Below, piece by piece: positions 24,026 through 35,616 of a stretch of DNA of 64,000 nt. The stretch is from positions 33,395,913 to 33,459,912 of the forward strand of contig JAAONU010000019.1 of assembly GCA_012932295.1 (NCBI GenBank), written 5' to 3'. This DNA comes from Cyclina sinensis (Eukaryota > Mollusca > Bivalvia > Venerida > Veneridae). Numbering within the stretch: position 1 is the first letter of the stretch; every line of letters begins with the position of its first letter. The position numbers and the translations under genes are program-made. The notes beneath the pieces are model-generated. The model worked only from the letters and a program-made list of their open reading frames with translations. It ran no database searches and had not been told where the DNA came from.

Positions 24026-26352
24026 TCTTTAATACTCATTTTATGTAAAAGAGAATTTGTTGGCAGTATTCTATGTAGTATTCTTGTTTGTAGCCACTGA
24101 ATATAAGAATCTTTAGTACATTTAAATACTCGTTTATAAATATTTTTCCAATCAATAGTTTCATTAATAAATATATCATTTCATTTTTTCTGACTTGTAG
24201 GTATATCTTCATTATTACTTATCGTTTTATAAATAAACTGATTTGTGTTTCGTTTCAACAATAGTGGTTTTAGGTAACAGTTCATACATGGATTGTTATA
24301 TTCAGCACCTAAGCTATACTTTACAGGGAATTTTAATGCTTTTATGAATGATGTTAGTGATTTTTGTAATCCCATTATATTTAGAAAATTTAGTTTTTTC
24401 CCAATAACCTGTTCTAAGTATTTAATGCCAACAAAAACCCCTCTCCTATCAATAACATCTTTAACATATCTTATACCTCTATTAAATAGTTCAGGCAAAT
24501 ATATATGTTGTTTATTAATGAGGAAAGAGCTATTATAGAATAGGGGCAAGTCAAGTAGTTCTTCTGTTGTTTCAATTTTATATTTATTTATATAACATTT
24601 ATAAGCTACTAATACATCTTTCCAAAAGTCATTTTTTAATCTTGGTACAATTGCTTCACAGTACATTGATCCTACACATAATAATTTATCAATGTTAAAC
24701 ATTACTTTTACTAATTTATAGCATTTGCTATCTCCATGTAGAATATAATTTCTTATCCATTTTACTTTAAGACTATATATAAAACTTGTAATATCTACCA
24801 TTTTTAAACCTCCCTCTGTGTAATCTTTAATTACTATTGACTGTTTTATTTTAGCTTTTTCGTCCCACATAAAATCGACGAGGCATTTTGAAAGTTTATT
24901 TAAAAAATCCTTCCTTGGGTTAGGCAAGCTAAAAAATAAATGCGTTAGGAGTGGTAATAACAACGACTTTATAACAACTATTCTTCCCAGTGGACTTAAC
25001 CTCCGCCGTTTCCAGTATTGTATGAACTTATTTATTTTTATTATTTTACCGTCGAAATTTAGACTCAACATGTTATTTAGATTAACATCAAATACCATAC
25101 CTAACATTTTAAGTTTCACCCCATGATAGTTTCCAGCGAGTTTTAATTGATCTTGTACTATATTTAAGAGAACCAATCCAAATAACTTTAGTTTTGTCAA
25201 AGTTAACTTTTAATCCAGATATAAATGAGAAATAATTGAGGGTATCAAGAGCAGTATCTAAAGATTTTTTGCTTCCATCTAGTAACAATGATGTGTCATC
25301 TGCAAATTGAGCTATTTTATATTCTTCCTCTTCAATTTTTATTCCTTTAATATCTGAGCTATTTCTAATCTTTATGGCCAAAATCTCTGCACATAATATG
25401 AAAATATACGGTGAAATTGGATCCCCTTGTCTACAACCCCTGCCGACTTCGAAAAATTCTGAATTAAAACCATTAATTTGTACACAAACTTCAGTATTAT
25501 ACAAAAAAAGTCTTATCCATTTTCTGATCATAAACCCAAAATTGTAGAATAGCATAGTTTCTTCAATAAAATCAAAAGATAAGGAGTCCAAAGCTTTTTC
25601 AAAATCTATTAGCATTACTAAACCTGGAATTTTGTTATTTTCAGTAAAATTCATTATATCATACAATAAATGTGTATTTTCACCAATGTATCTACCTTTT
25701 ATAAAACCTGTCTGATCCTTTGAAACTAGAGAGTTAAGAACAGTTTTTAGTCTATTTGCAATACTTCCGGTTGCCAGTTTATAAACAACATTTAATAATG
25801 TTATAGGTCTCCAGTTTTTTAAGTATTGTTTTGGCTTATTTTCTTTTGGAATACATGTTATTGTTCCTAATTTTATATTTCTTGAAAATTTTCACAACAC
25901 AAAAGCATGATTTATAGACCTTAAAACAAACTTACCCATTTTACACCAAAACATTTTGTAAAAATTCACACTGAACCCATCACATCCTGGACTTTTGTCA
26001 TTTTTCTTATTTTTTAATGTTAAAGTAATTTCATCCAAAGTTAAAAGACCTTCTAGTTTGTCTGCCTGATCATTTTGTAATTTGTTCACAGGGCAATTAT
26101 TTAAATAGTCTGTTAAATTAATTTTATCCACTAAATTTTGTTTACTATACAGATTTTCATAATAATCACTAGTTTCTTTTAAAATTTCATTCTGTTCGTA
26201 TATCTTACTTCCATCTTCCTTTTCTAAATAATGAATTGTTTTATTTATCACATGCTGTTTTTCTAAGGTGCAAAAATATTGAGTGACCTTTTCTCCATTA
26301 TCGACCCAGTTTGATCTGGAACGTATAAAGGAACCTTTCAATTTAAAATCTC
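24026..26352 (-). pseudogene. LINE reverse transcriptase region
   Basis: From the N-terminal side: WVDNGEKVTQYF; SPGCDGFSVNFYKMFW (the RT entry motif); in the frame after a shift near 25890, KNWRPITLLNVVYKL and DQTGFIKGRYIGEN; LIDFEKALDSLSF (catalytic Asp of motif A); RQGDPISPYIF; and QFADDTSLLL (catalytic Asp pair). After a shift near 25150 comes the thumb-like RRLSPLGRIVVIKSLLLPLL and GGLKMVDITSF. A last shift near 24185 leads to YIQWLQTRILHRILP. All catalytic residues are present; the frameshifts make it a pseudogene. It continues at 22765-23131. Confidence 0.85.
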
Positions 26353-26356
26353 TTAA

Positions 26357-28250
26357 AGGTCATGTGACACGAATTTTTGACCTCGAAATTTTCATATGAG
26401 CGAAAAATATATATCTAACTATGACTGTTTTACAAAATTCCGCAGGTAATTTTCATTTTAAAGATGTTTTTATAGCAAATTAAAATCCATATTTTACGCA
26501 CTTGGATGCGCGCACCTGTCACGAGCGCAACCGGAAGTGACGCACATTTATCTCTTGCCACTTTACACAGCTGCCTGGATTGTTAACAAAAACTTTAAAA
26601 TTATGATGGAAAGTGAAAATGTAGACTGAATATAGTAAAAAAACAAAATTGAACTAGTTAAGCTAACTTCATGTATATACATTGAAGATTTTTTAAATAA
26701 ATAATTTGAAAATTTGATGGAATTACGAAGCCAATGAGCAATATTATACAGAGGCTAGTTTAATCAGGGTTATAGAATTAAAAGATACATCAGTGAAAAT
26801 ATCTAGACTAAGAGATATTTTTCAAATAACTGATCCAAAAAGATGCTTATTTTTATCCGATGCAGTTTGTTGGAAGAATTGATTAACTAACTACAATCGA
26901 GAGATTTTTTCCATAAAAAAAAATTCTCCTTACACTTACAGTGATGTGTTGCATTTTTGTCTGTGGTATATTTTGCCTGAGGTACATGTAAGTAATCTTT
27001 GACTAGATCTATGATTTTTTTCATTATAAATGCATATCTTTTTTCTTTGGCTTATTCATTCTGCATTTTTTGAAAATAAAACAATAATGATCAAAGAACA
27101 AATAATATGAAAAAGCCCTAAAAGCTGTGTCAAAATCATAACACACACATTATTTTTTGTTTTTGTTTGTTTTATAATTTGTTCACATTTAGAAGTCGAA
27201 TGATTTTTATTTTCATCATAAATAGATGCATTAGATTTAATTATCTATTTAAAATATGTATCTGCATGGAAGCTTCTTAACTAAAAATCATTCAGACATC
27301 TTAATTGGAACAAGCTATTACATAATGTATTCACAAGTGTGACTGATCAAAAGTAATACAATCAATTTGTAAGATCAATTGCTATAAAACTTTGCTATTT
27401 GTCTCAACTTTTTCATTGATTGGTTCATAAAAAAGTTAATTGCTTTGTTTTGACAGCTATGCAGAATATACAAGGGTCCCATTTGGGCAGGTTAATTTGC
27501 ATAAATCCCACAGTATAAGGCGTGATTTATGGATCTTTGACATTTCATTGGATATTAATTTAAGCTGACAGAAATTTCTACTTGATGGACATGCCATATA
27601 ATTATTTTTCAAACAATATCCCAACGTGATAATACACTGTAGTGTGAATTTCCATTCCTGTGAAACAAATGTTAACACATTAGATCACCTAAATTCACTT
27701 CAATTTTACTACACTTAAATGAAAAAGAACTTGTTCATGACGTAAACATTAAGTGAGGAAGTGTTACGCAGCATGTAAAAACATGGAGGAGATAGTTTTA
27801 TTTAGAACCATAACATGGAAGAAATTGGAATATTTATTAAGGTAAAATTACAACCCGTTCTCCCGGCAAAAAGTTTGAATTTACTTATAAAAATTGAGAA
27901 GTAATCACATTACTTTATTTTATTGACAGTTTATAGCATGTTATTTTTATAAGTGTGCCTTTATCGTGTTTCTTGCACTTGTGGTTTAATGTTATTTTTT
28001 CATTTAAAAACGGATGTGTTATGAGCAGTGTAATTCTGCACTACTGCCTGGCACAGTAGGGATAAATCTACGTCACAACCAAAAATTGCGGCGGAAACTA
28101 CCGATGTCGAAACGGAAATAGCCGATCATCAAAAACACATTTTTTCTTATCAAAAGCAATATTTTCATAATTTCACAGTTAAACCATTTTAATCAGTACA
28201 TTATGATTGTTTTGAATTGACAAAGTTGCTATAGTCGTGTCACATGACCT
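26357..28250. mobile_element. TTAA-flanked non-autonomous transposon (Kolobok-like)
   Basis: A 1,894-bp element with inverted ends AGGTCATGTGACACGA, flanked by TTAA (26353-26356 and 28251-28254). A TTAA duplication is used by piggyBac and Kolobok elements; an AG start rather than CC favours Kolobok. The interior is AT-rich with no clear transposase. With the element and one TTAA left out, the LINE reading frame is continuous (LQEL then RDFK), so it inserted after the LINE. Confidence 0.75.
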
Positions 28251-28254
28251 TTAA

Positions 28255-29342
28255 TTCCTGGAGTCTATTTTGTAGTTCTAATAAATTTTCCTTATTTTCT
28301 TCTGTTAAGTTAGATTCTATATCTGCAATTTCTGATAATAATTGACTTTCATATGTTTTCCTTTCTTTAGATTTATGACTGGCATATGATATAGTTTTAC
28401 CCCTAATTTCCATCAATAAAGTTTCTAAGAAGAGTTCATCATTTATAACAAAATGTATATTTTCATAATCTATTTTAAGTATATTTTCTAAATTATAAAC
28501 TGGCAAACAGTCCTGCATAATAATGTTATCAATTAGTTTATTTATAGATTCAACATACATCTTGTCATTTAATAGAGAATTATTAAACTTCCAAAAGCCT
28601 TTACCATGTCTAATTAATGAAAAATTTGAATTTAAAAGGACTGAAGAATGATCTGATTTATAGCTAATGTCTATGTTACACTCTATAACCTTATCAACTA
28701 ATCTTTTGGAAATTAAAAAGAAATCTAATCTTCCTTGCTGTAGTGGATTTAATCCTCTCCATGTAAATTTCTTGATATTATCATGTAAAACTCTGAAAGG
28801 ATCTACAAGAAATCTAGACTCCATTTTGTCCAATAAAAATTTTCTTGCCTTTACATGATGCGCAGTAGACCTATAATTATCATTATCAATTTGTGGATCA
28901 ACAACAAGATTATAATCTCCACACATTATCAAATTATTACAGGTACTATATGAATCAACAATTTTAAAAATATCACTAAAAAAACGATGGACTATCAAAA
29001 TTTGGTGCATATAAATTAAGTAATATAAAGTTAGTATCTTGAAATTTTAAATGCATAGATTAAAAAAGATCCATTTCTGTCTGTATTTATGTCATTTATC
29101 TCTATAGCTAAGTTTCTTTTAAATAATATTGCTACACCTTTTGCATTTGACTTTCCATGGCTAAAGAAACAGTTTCCATTCCACTCTGTATAAATTGTTT
29201 TCTCCAGCTCTTGTGTAAAATGTGTCTCTTGCAAACATAAAATATCAACCTTCTTTTCTTTAAAAAAATCAAAAATATCAGTCCTCTTTCTTTGAGCTCT
29301 TAACCCCCGGCAGTTGTAAGAATACATACATAAATTATTCAT
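28255..29342 (-). pseudogene. LINE AP-endonuclease region
   Basis: Starts MNNLCMYSYNCRGLR. Motifs in order match AP-type endonucleases: the N in YNCRGL, DILCLQETHF (catalytic Glu), NLYAPN (frame after a shift near 29045), IMCGDYNLVVD (GD-x-N), QGRLDFFLIS and YKSDHSSVLL (SDH). A Glu/Lys-rich linker follows up to the TTAA insertion. The full catalytic set is recognisable; the frameshift disables it. Such enzymes nick target DNA for target-primed reverse transcription. Confidence 0.85.
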
Positions 29343-30617
29343 CCTGACAATTAATGCAAAAAAATATTCTCTCTATAATCTTTAAAAGATGACAACTAGA
29401 AGTACCAATCAGTATTTTTATACCTACACATGTTTTTTGTACAAAATATGCAAACATTAAAAACATGAATATCTTAAGTACACATGTTACAGTTTTAAAG
29501 GACAACAGTCTATTAAAAAATATAAACATCTGCATAATAACAAGTGATGAAATAAATTTGATGGAGTCAAAGGTTTTACAAAAACAGAGGATTTGCAGCT
29601 TGACTAAGGATTATAATGTAGAAATATGGATATATTGATTAACATATCTTCGTTTCATATGTGATTGTTTTAACCCCAGTTTGAAAATACATATGAGAGC
29701 TATTGGTTTTTATTTCTTTAGTGTGGTGTTAAATGTATTAATTCTAATTCTACTTAAATTGTGATATTTGAAACAATACTTAGGATGGTTTTATTTTTTA
29801 ACATTTATAATAATCTATGAAAGTAAATAACAACACACTATTTATCTTCAAGGTTAGTTAATCACAAATGAAGAATTACCAATATACTGTTATTTTTTAA
29901 CCATCCTGTACCAAGATGAAAACAGCAATATATATAACTATATTTTATAAGACCCTGATATTTGATATTATGTTTAATAATGAACTCAATAAAAATACAA
30001 ATGTACACAATATTCTATTCAATATCAAGTATTCAGATAAAGTTCTGTTTAGTTATATGCTAGTGTTTCAATATCTCTCTTAATATAACTAAAAAACATG
30101 TAAAACTTAGATACCAAATTTTACCTAGGTTTGTTTACTTTATAGATAATTTATGTACATTTCCTGTATTATAAGAGCAGAAAAGTGTATACATTAATTA
30201 CAATGTCTGTAGCATCTGTGTCCAACAAAAAGTATATTCTGAACAGCATTATAAAACTCAGAGTACAAAATATAACAATTGTAAATTACTCTCTCTAATC
30301 TAATGTAAATATTGATATGAAAATTGCTTAATGTACCAAGTTTTTCATTTCTTTAACCATCTGAGACAACTACAATTAACAATTACAGTTTCCTGAGTAC
30401 TAAACTGAGAAAAAAGAAAGAAATGACACAGTGAGTATTAAAAACAATATTTGTCGCACAAGTATCAAGTACTATGAGCATTTTAAAATTCCAGGGAGGT
30501 AATCTATTTGATATAAGATATAAAAAAAGTATTACTCTCCCTTATCTAATGTGATTTACTTGATATACAAAACTTTTTATTCTTTTCCTTAGCCATCTGA
30601 TATCTAACCTGCAAAAA
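29343..30617 (-). other. LINE 5' region without clear ORF1
   Basis: About 1.28 kb between the endonuclease start and the right target duplication. It is very AT-rich, with only short frames and no zinc-knuckle or coiled-coil ORF1 visible. It presumably holds the LINE 5' UTR and internal promoter. Confidence 0.55.
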
Positions 30618-30632
30618 AATTTATTTAAGTAT
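30618..30632. repeat. LINE target-site duplication, right copy
   Basis: AATTTATTTAAGTAT, identical to 21212-21226. Directly after it the family E array text resumes (GACCTTGACCTTTAGAAGAC, to ~30700). Confidence 0.85.
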
Positions 30633-31022
30633 GACCTTGACCTTTAGAAGACCTTGACATTTCAGGTCAAGTTATTGAATTTTGCTTTAAATTTTTGTTT
30701 TTAGCTCACCTGAGCACAAAGTGCTCAAGGTGAGCTTTTGTGATCGCCTGATGTCCATCGTACGTCCGTGCATCATCAACTTTTTCTTCAAACAACTTCT
30801 TCTCCTGAACTGCTGGGCCAATCTTGCTGAAACTTGGCAGGAATGTTACTTGCATGAAGCTTTACCAAAATTGTTCAAATGGTTCAGGTCCATTGCATTT
30901 CTAGGCCACAGGAGCTAAAAATAGATTTTCAAAGTTGGAACTTCAAAAATCTTCTTCTTTAGAAATACAAGGCCCGGAGCTTAGATATTTGGTATGAAGC
31001 ATCATCAGGTGGACCTTTACCA

Positions 31023-31027
<5 letters not shown>

Positions 31028-31057
<30 letters not shown>

Positions 31058-32137
31058 AGGCCCCAAAAAGGGTAACCCCATTTATTTTTAAATATATGAT
31101 ACATATACATATTTTCTAGCATTTTCAATAATCTTAGAATGAAGATACAAATACATAAATGTCATTAATCATGAGTAGATCTAAATTTAAATTCATTTTT
31201 AAGGAAAGCCTCTAGATGACAACAACTTCATTTGGACTAAATAGTAAAATTTTGTTTAGACCTTTAACTTAACACTGGCTAAAATTTTTAATTGTCTTCA
31301 GAAATTGCTTTGCTCGAAACGAAATAAGCAAAGCAAACTTTAATAAAGGCCAACAAAAAGAACCAGGAAAGAAAGGAGACTATTCCTTATTACATAGGTT
31401 TTTGCATCATTATATAGATTAATGAAGAAAACAAGAAGATAAGAAGTTCAAAGTCAGGTTAAAATATATACAAATATAATAAGAGATGGGATGGCAGTAC
31501 TAGATGGAAGGTTCACATGAATTAGTTTTAAAAAATTAATCATTATTGGTCATTAAAGATTTGTATTTGCCCCAAATTTTGTCAAACTTTTGTAAATGAT
31601 TTTCCTTTTTAGCTATATACCTCTCTGTTTGTAAAAATAGTGAAATTCTTGTCTTATATAAGTGTATGCTTGGTAAAATGTCCTGAAGTTTACAACAATA
31701 TATTGTGTATTTAGCTAACAAAATAAAGTTCATTATTCCTTTATCAAAATTTTCATTTCCTAAAATTATATCCGATGAAGACCAATTAGTACAAATATTT
31801 GAACATTTTGTATTTAGCCAATTTTTAATTTCTCCCCAGTAAGTTTTCGCGTGTTGACAGTCCCAAAAAAGATGCTTTTGAGTTTCACTTTGGTTCTTAC
31901 AGAAGGAACACATATTGATGTTTTTTATATTCATTTTATGTAAAATATGATTTGTTGCCAGAATTCTGTGGTTAATTTTATACTGAAACCATTGTAAACA
32001 TGTGTCTTTTGTTATTTTAAATGGCAGTTGGTAGATATGCCCCAATTAAAATTGTCTGCTAAGTTTAGTTCTTCGCTCCATTTTATTTTTGAATTGATGA
32101 ACATTTTTCCTAAATCTATAATCATAAATGTTTCTAC
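31028..32137 (-). mobile_element. 5'-truncated LINE, 3' end only
   Basis: Flanked by ACCTTTACCAAGTTT (31013-31027 and 32138-32152), with a ~30-base A tail (T run on +) at 31028-31056. It contains the last part of an ORF2-like protein (31536-32042) and ~480 bp of 3' UTR. Related to, but not the same family as, the LINE at 21227-30617. It inserted into an A1 unit. Confidence 0.85.
31536..32042 (-). pseudogene. LINE ORF2 C-terminus with zinc knuckle
   Basis: Reads CLQWFQYKINHRILATNHIL and CSFCKNQSETQKHLFWDC (C-x2-C...H-x4-C), then a Lys-rich tail to TAA (about 168 residues). The upstream part (MFINSKIKWSEELNLADN) is in another frame, so a one-base shift at a G run near 32040 breaks the gene. 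There is no ATG; the protein is a fragment, with catalytic domains lost to 5' truncation. Confidence 0.8.
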
Positions 32138-32794
32138 ACCTTTACCAAGTTTGTTCAAATCATGACCCCTGGGTCAAAAATGGCCCTGCCCCAGGGGTCA
32201 CTAGTTTTACATAGAATTATATAGGAAAAAACTTTAAAAATCTTCTTGTCAGAAACCATAAGTTATAGAGCTTAGATATTTGGTGAATAGCATTGTCTAG
32301 TGGACCTCTACCAAGTTTGTTCAAATCATGGCCTCTGGGTCCACATGCCCTAGAGCTAAGTTGTTTTGGTTTGTAGCATGGTAGAGTGGTCCTCTACCAA
32401 GTTTGTTCAAATCATGGCCTCTGGGTCAAAAATGGCCCCGCCCCAGGGGTCACTTGTTTTACAAAGAGTTATATAGGAAAAAACTTTAAAAATCTTCTTG
32501 TCAGAAACCATAAGTTATAGAGCTTAGATATTTGGTGTGTAGCATTTTCTAGTGGACCTCTACCAAGTTTGTTCAAATCATGGCCTCTGGGTCAAAAATG
32601 GCCCTGCCCCAGGGGTCACTTGTTTTACATAGAGTTATATAGGAAAATCTTAAAAAATCTTCTTGTCAAAAACCGTAAGTTATAGAGCTTAGATATTTGG
32701 TGTGTAGCATTGTCTAGTGCACTTCTACCAAGTTTGTTCAAATCATGGCCTCTGGGTAGAAAATGGTTCCGCCCAAGGGGTCACTTGTTTTATC

Positions 32795-33760
32795 CGCATG
32801 GCTGGCTCCAAGGTCAAGGTCACAGTGACATTAACATTGAAAATCCTGTCCGCTCTGTAACTCTTCAACCCTTTGAAGAATTTTGATGAAACTTCAGACA
32901 AATGTTTACCACATCAAGATGACGTGCAGAACGCATGTTCCGCATGGCTGGCTCCAAGGTCAAGGTCACAGTGACATTAACATTGAAAATCCTGTCCGCT
33001 CTGTAACTCTTCAACCCTTTGAAGAATTTTGATGGCTCCAAGGTCAAGGTCACAGTGACATTAACATTGAAAATCCTGTCCGCTCTGTAACTCTTCAACC
33101 CTTTGAAGAATTTTGATGAAACTTCAGACAAATGTTTACCACATCAAGATGACGTGCAGAACGCATGTTCCGCATGGCTGGCTCCAAGGTCAAGGTCACA
33201 GTGACATTAACATTGAAAATCCTGTCCGCTCTGTAACTCTTCAACCCTTTGAAGAATTTTGATGAAACTTCAGACAAATGTTTACCACATCAAGATGACG
33301 TGCAGAACGCATGTTCCGCATGGCTGGCTCCAAGGTCAAGGTCACAGTGACATTAACATTGAAAATCCTGTCCGCTCTGTAACTCTTCAACCCTTTGAAG
33401 AATTTTGATGGCTCCAAGGTCAAGGTCACAGTGACATTAACATTGAAAATCCTGTCCGCTCTGTAACTCTTCAACCCTTTGAAGAATTTTGATGAAACTT
33501 CAGACAAATGTTTACCACATCAAGATGACATGCAGAAATTGTTGTCTCATTATTAAGTATACTCCTTGCAGACAGTATTGTTAGCCGAAATTTACATCCT
33601 ACTCATTATTATGTATTCTCATGAATATTATCTTTTCCTTCATGTCATGTTATAATCTTTTGAATATTCATAGCAATCTTCATTCCAAAATTCATACTAT
33701 AGTATAGAATCAGAACAACATTTTTGAAAACCTGGTTTCGTGGCATTGCCATGTTTCTTG
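32795..33760 (+). repeat. Tandem 146/84-bp array within a HINE-like element
   Basis: Unit starts (GGCTCCAAGGTCAAGGTCAC) lie at 32804, 32950, 33034, 33180, 33326 and 33410, spaced 146, 84, 146, 146 and 84 bp. Copies look identical by eye, so expansion is recent. The 84-bp form lacks the GAAACTTCAGACAAATG...GCATG half. After 33530 comes AT-rich text ending CGTGGCATTGCCATG plus TTTCTTGTT, a HINE-style 3' end. The repeated 88- and 60-residue frames here are shadows. Confidence 0.75.
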
Positions 33761-34698
33761 TTTAGAGTTATATAGGGAAAACTTTAAAAATCTTCTTGCC
33801 AGAAACTGTAAGGCATAGAGCTTAGATATTTAGTGTGTAGCATTGCCTAGATGACCTCTACTAAGTTTGTTCAAATCATAGCCACTGGGTCAAAATAAGC
33901 CTAGCCCTGGGGGTTACTTGTTTACATAGAGTTATATAGGAAAAGGTTTTAAAAATTTTCACGGAAGAAACCATAAGGCTTAGAGTTAAGATATTTTGTA
34001 TGAAGCATTGTCTAGAGGACCTCTACCAAGTTTGTTCAAGTCATGGACCCTAGGTCAAAAATGGCCCCACCCCAGGGGTTACATGTTTTACAGAGAGTTA
34101 TATAGGAAAAACTTTAAAAATCTTCTTGTCATAAACAACAAGGCCTAGAGTTAAGATATTTGGTGTGCAGCATTATCTAATGGACCTCTATCAAGTTTGT
34201 TCAAATCATAGCCCCTTGGTCAAAATAGGCCCCGCCCTAGGGGTCACATGTTTTACATAGAATTATATAGCAAATACATGAAAGAAAAATCTTCTTGTCT
34301 GAAACCACAAGGCCTAGAATTTTAAAATTTGGCACGAAGCAAGCTTTATCAAGCTTTTTCAAATTATTAGATTAGGTTAAAGGTCACAGAGGCTAAAAGT
34401 AGATTTATTACTGTACCTCATAGAGCCTTCATTTATAGACCAATATCTTTGATATTCAGTATAGAGGTTCCTTGCATGGGTAGGGTTTGAGGTCACTGGG
34501 TCAAGGTCAAGGTCACCATAGCTTATAATAGATATTTCTACTTTCTGTCATAGAGCCTTTATTTATTGACTGATATTTTACATATTTGGTTTGTAGGCAC
34601 TTATATATTTTCAATTAAAAAATGAAATACTGCTTAACAGCAAACCTACAGCCAAAGTACTCAGGTGAGCGATCCAGGGCCATCATGGCCCTCTTGTT

Positions 34699-35081
34699 GT
34701 TTTTGGAGCTATGGCAATGAAATTGCATTGGTCCATTTCTGTGATATGCTTCATTACATTCATAAAGATTTCTTTCATCTTTGAACCCAGGTGAGCTCTT
34801 TAGGGCCATTGGCCCTCTTGTTGAAGATACGTCATTGAAATTTTAACAGTTTGTATAAGTATGCATACAGACTTAGAATTTGACTTTGGTTTACCTTAAA
34901 CTGTTGACCTTCTTTGTTGGTTTAAAAATTATTTTTGGTCTGTAATGTGGTATTTGAATTGTCTGCCGTTTGACACATGCCTTAGGTGCCACCCCACCCT
35001 ACCAATGATAATGATAATTATAATGAGAATTTGATAATTTCTTTTCAGATGAGTGACCCAGGACCATTTGGTCCTCTTGTT
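34699..35081 (+). repeat. Two extra HINE 3' termini in series
   Basis: After the A1 end at 34698 a remnant unit (ATGGCAATGAAATT) leads to CCCAGGTGAGCTCTTTAGG, GGGCCATTGGCCC and CTTGTT (end 34822). Next comes low-copy text ending CAGATGAGTGACCCAGG, GGACCATTTGGTCC and CTTGTT (end 35081). Each has its own hairpin with compensating base changes. Confidence 0.6.
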
Positions 35082-35257
35082 TGGAAAACTATGCATTATA
35101 TTTAAAAAAGAGTTCACATGTTACAATAAACATTTTAGTGCAGTTTTTGTATCCATTTACATGTTTTTACATTTACATTAAATATCCTAAGATAATTGAT
35201 CAGCCCAGTGACATCTGTACTTAATTTACAACTGTTCTTTGTCCTCTCTGTTTTCAG

Positions 35258-35448
35258 AAAAAAGGCGAGGAGCAGGTAACATCTAAACATGAGTCAGCAT
35301 TTGCCATAGGAATGGTAGCAGCTGGTCTTTGGAAGGAGTCACCTAGTATTGGAGAGATGTTACTAGCTCACTTCCATGCTCAGTGTCCCTATTTAGTACC
35401 TTACTACATACCCAGGCAGGAGGGACAGACTGATTCAGACTATTTCAG
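35258..35448 (+). CDS. GLE1: GLE1 mRNA-export factor, internal exon of the C-terminal domain
   Basis: A 191-bp exon with acceptor CCTCTCTGTTTTCAG and donor TTCAG|GTATGT. It reads KKGEEQVTSKHESAFAIGMV, then AAGLWKESPSIGEMLLAHFH, CPYLVPYY and DSDYFR. This follows the GLE1 C-terminal domain closely (known pattern GEEEVASHHEAAF, LAHLHKKCPYSVP). GLE1 at the nuclear pore binds inositol hexakisphosphate and activates the DEAD-box ATPase DDX19/Dbp5 in mRNA export. It starts in phase 0 and ends in phase 2; the last Arg codon is completed by the first base at 56213. No upstream GLE1 exon was found, though ~480 residues are expected before it. Identity is confident from the motif run and the matching last exon. 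Confidence 0.93.
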
Positions 35449-35616
35449 GTATGTTGAATGTCTCATAGTGGACTTCCTTTTCCACTGTCATTATATAGGT
35501 AAAAAGAAAAATGGCTAATTGTACTTTGTGGAAATGGAACAACCATTTTGACACTACACGGGGCAAAGAAGAAAACCTATCGGTAGTTGATAATGTATGA
35601 TCAAAGTGTATTTTTT

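Larger units (their letters stand above)
21227..30617 (-). mobile_element. Full-length LINE with three nested transposons
   Basis: Bounded by a 15-bp target duplication, with an A-rich 3' tail (T-rich on +, 21227-21262) next to the left copy. Three DNA transposons lie inside; without them the LINE is about 5.5 kb. Order in its own sense: ~1.28-kb 5' region without a clear ORF1, one long ORF (AP endonuclease, linker, reverse transcriptase, C-terminal zinc knuckle), stop at 22765-22767, and ~0.4-kb 3' UTR. No RNase H domain was seen. Motif style and the knuckle suggest the L1/Tx1 group. A few frameshifts (near 29045, 25890, 25150 and 24185) make it inactive. Confidence 0.88.
30703..34698 (+). 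mobile_element. HINE-like A1 element with LINE and array insertions
   Basis: Left palindrome after T5 as in other A1 copies, nearly identical to the 2710 copy in its first 250 bp. It is split at 31028-32137 by a truncated LINE, then four to five A1 units. At ~32795-33760 another element with a perfect tandem array is embedded. Further units and the standard tail with GGTCAAGGTCAAGGTCACC, CTCAGGTGAGC, GGGCCATCATGGCCC and CTTGTT follow. Confidence 0.75.

Noticed and set aside
27457..27678. 73-codon minus-strand frame in the TTAA element as a transposase
   Set aside because: No recognised motif and no neighbouring frames; most likely chance in non-autonomous DNA.
31025..31056. T run as a transcription terminator
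   Set aside because: It is the poly(A) tail of the minus-strand truncated LINE, next to its target duplication.
32865..33507. Repeated 60-88 residue open frames (SSKFFKGLKSYRADRIFNV)
   Set aside because: They are the translation of the reverse of the 146/84-bp array; repeats of DNA units, no start context or homology.
35312..35518. 68-codon frame read through to 35518
   Set aside because: The GLE1 part ends at the donor 35448/35449; the remaining codons are intron.
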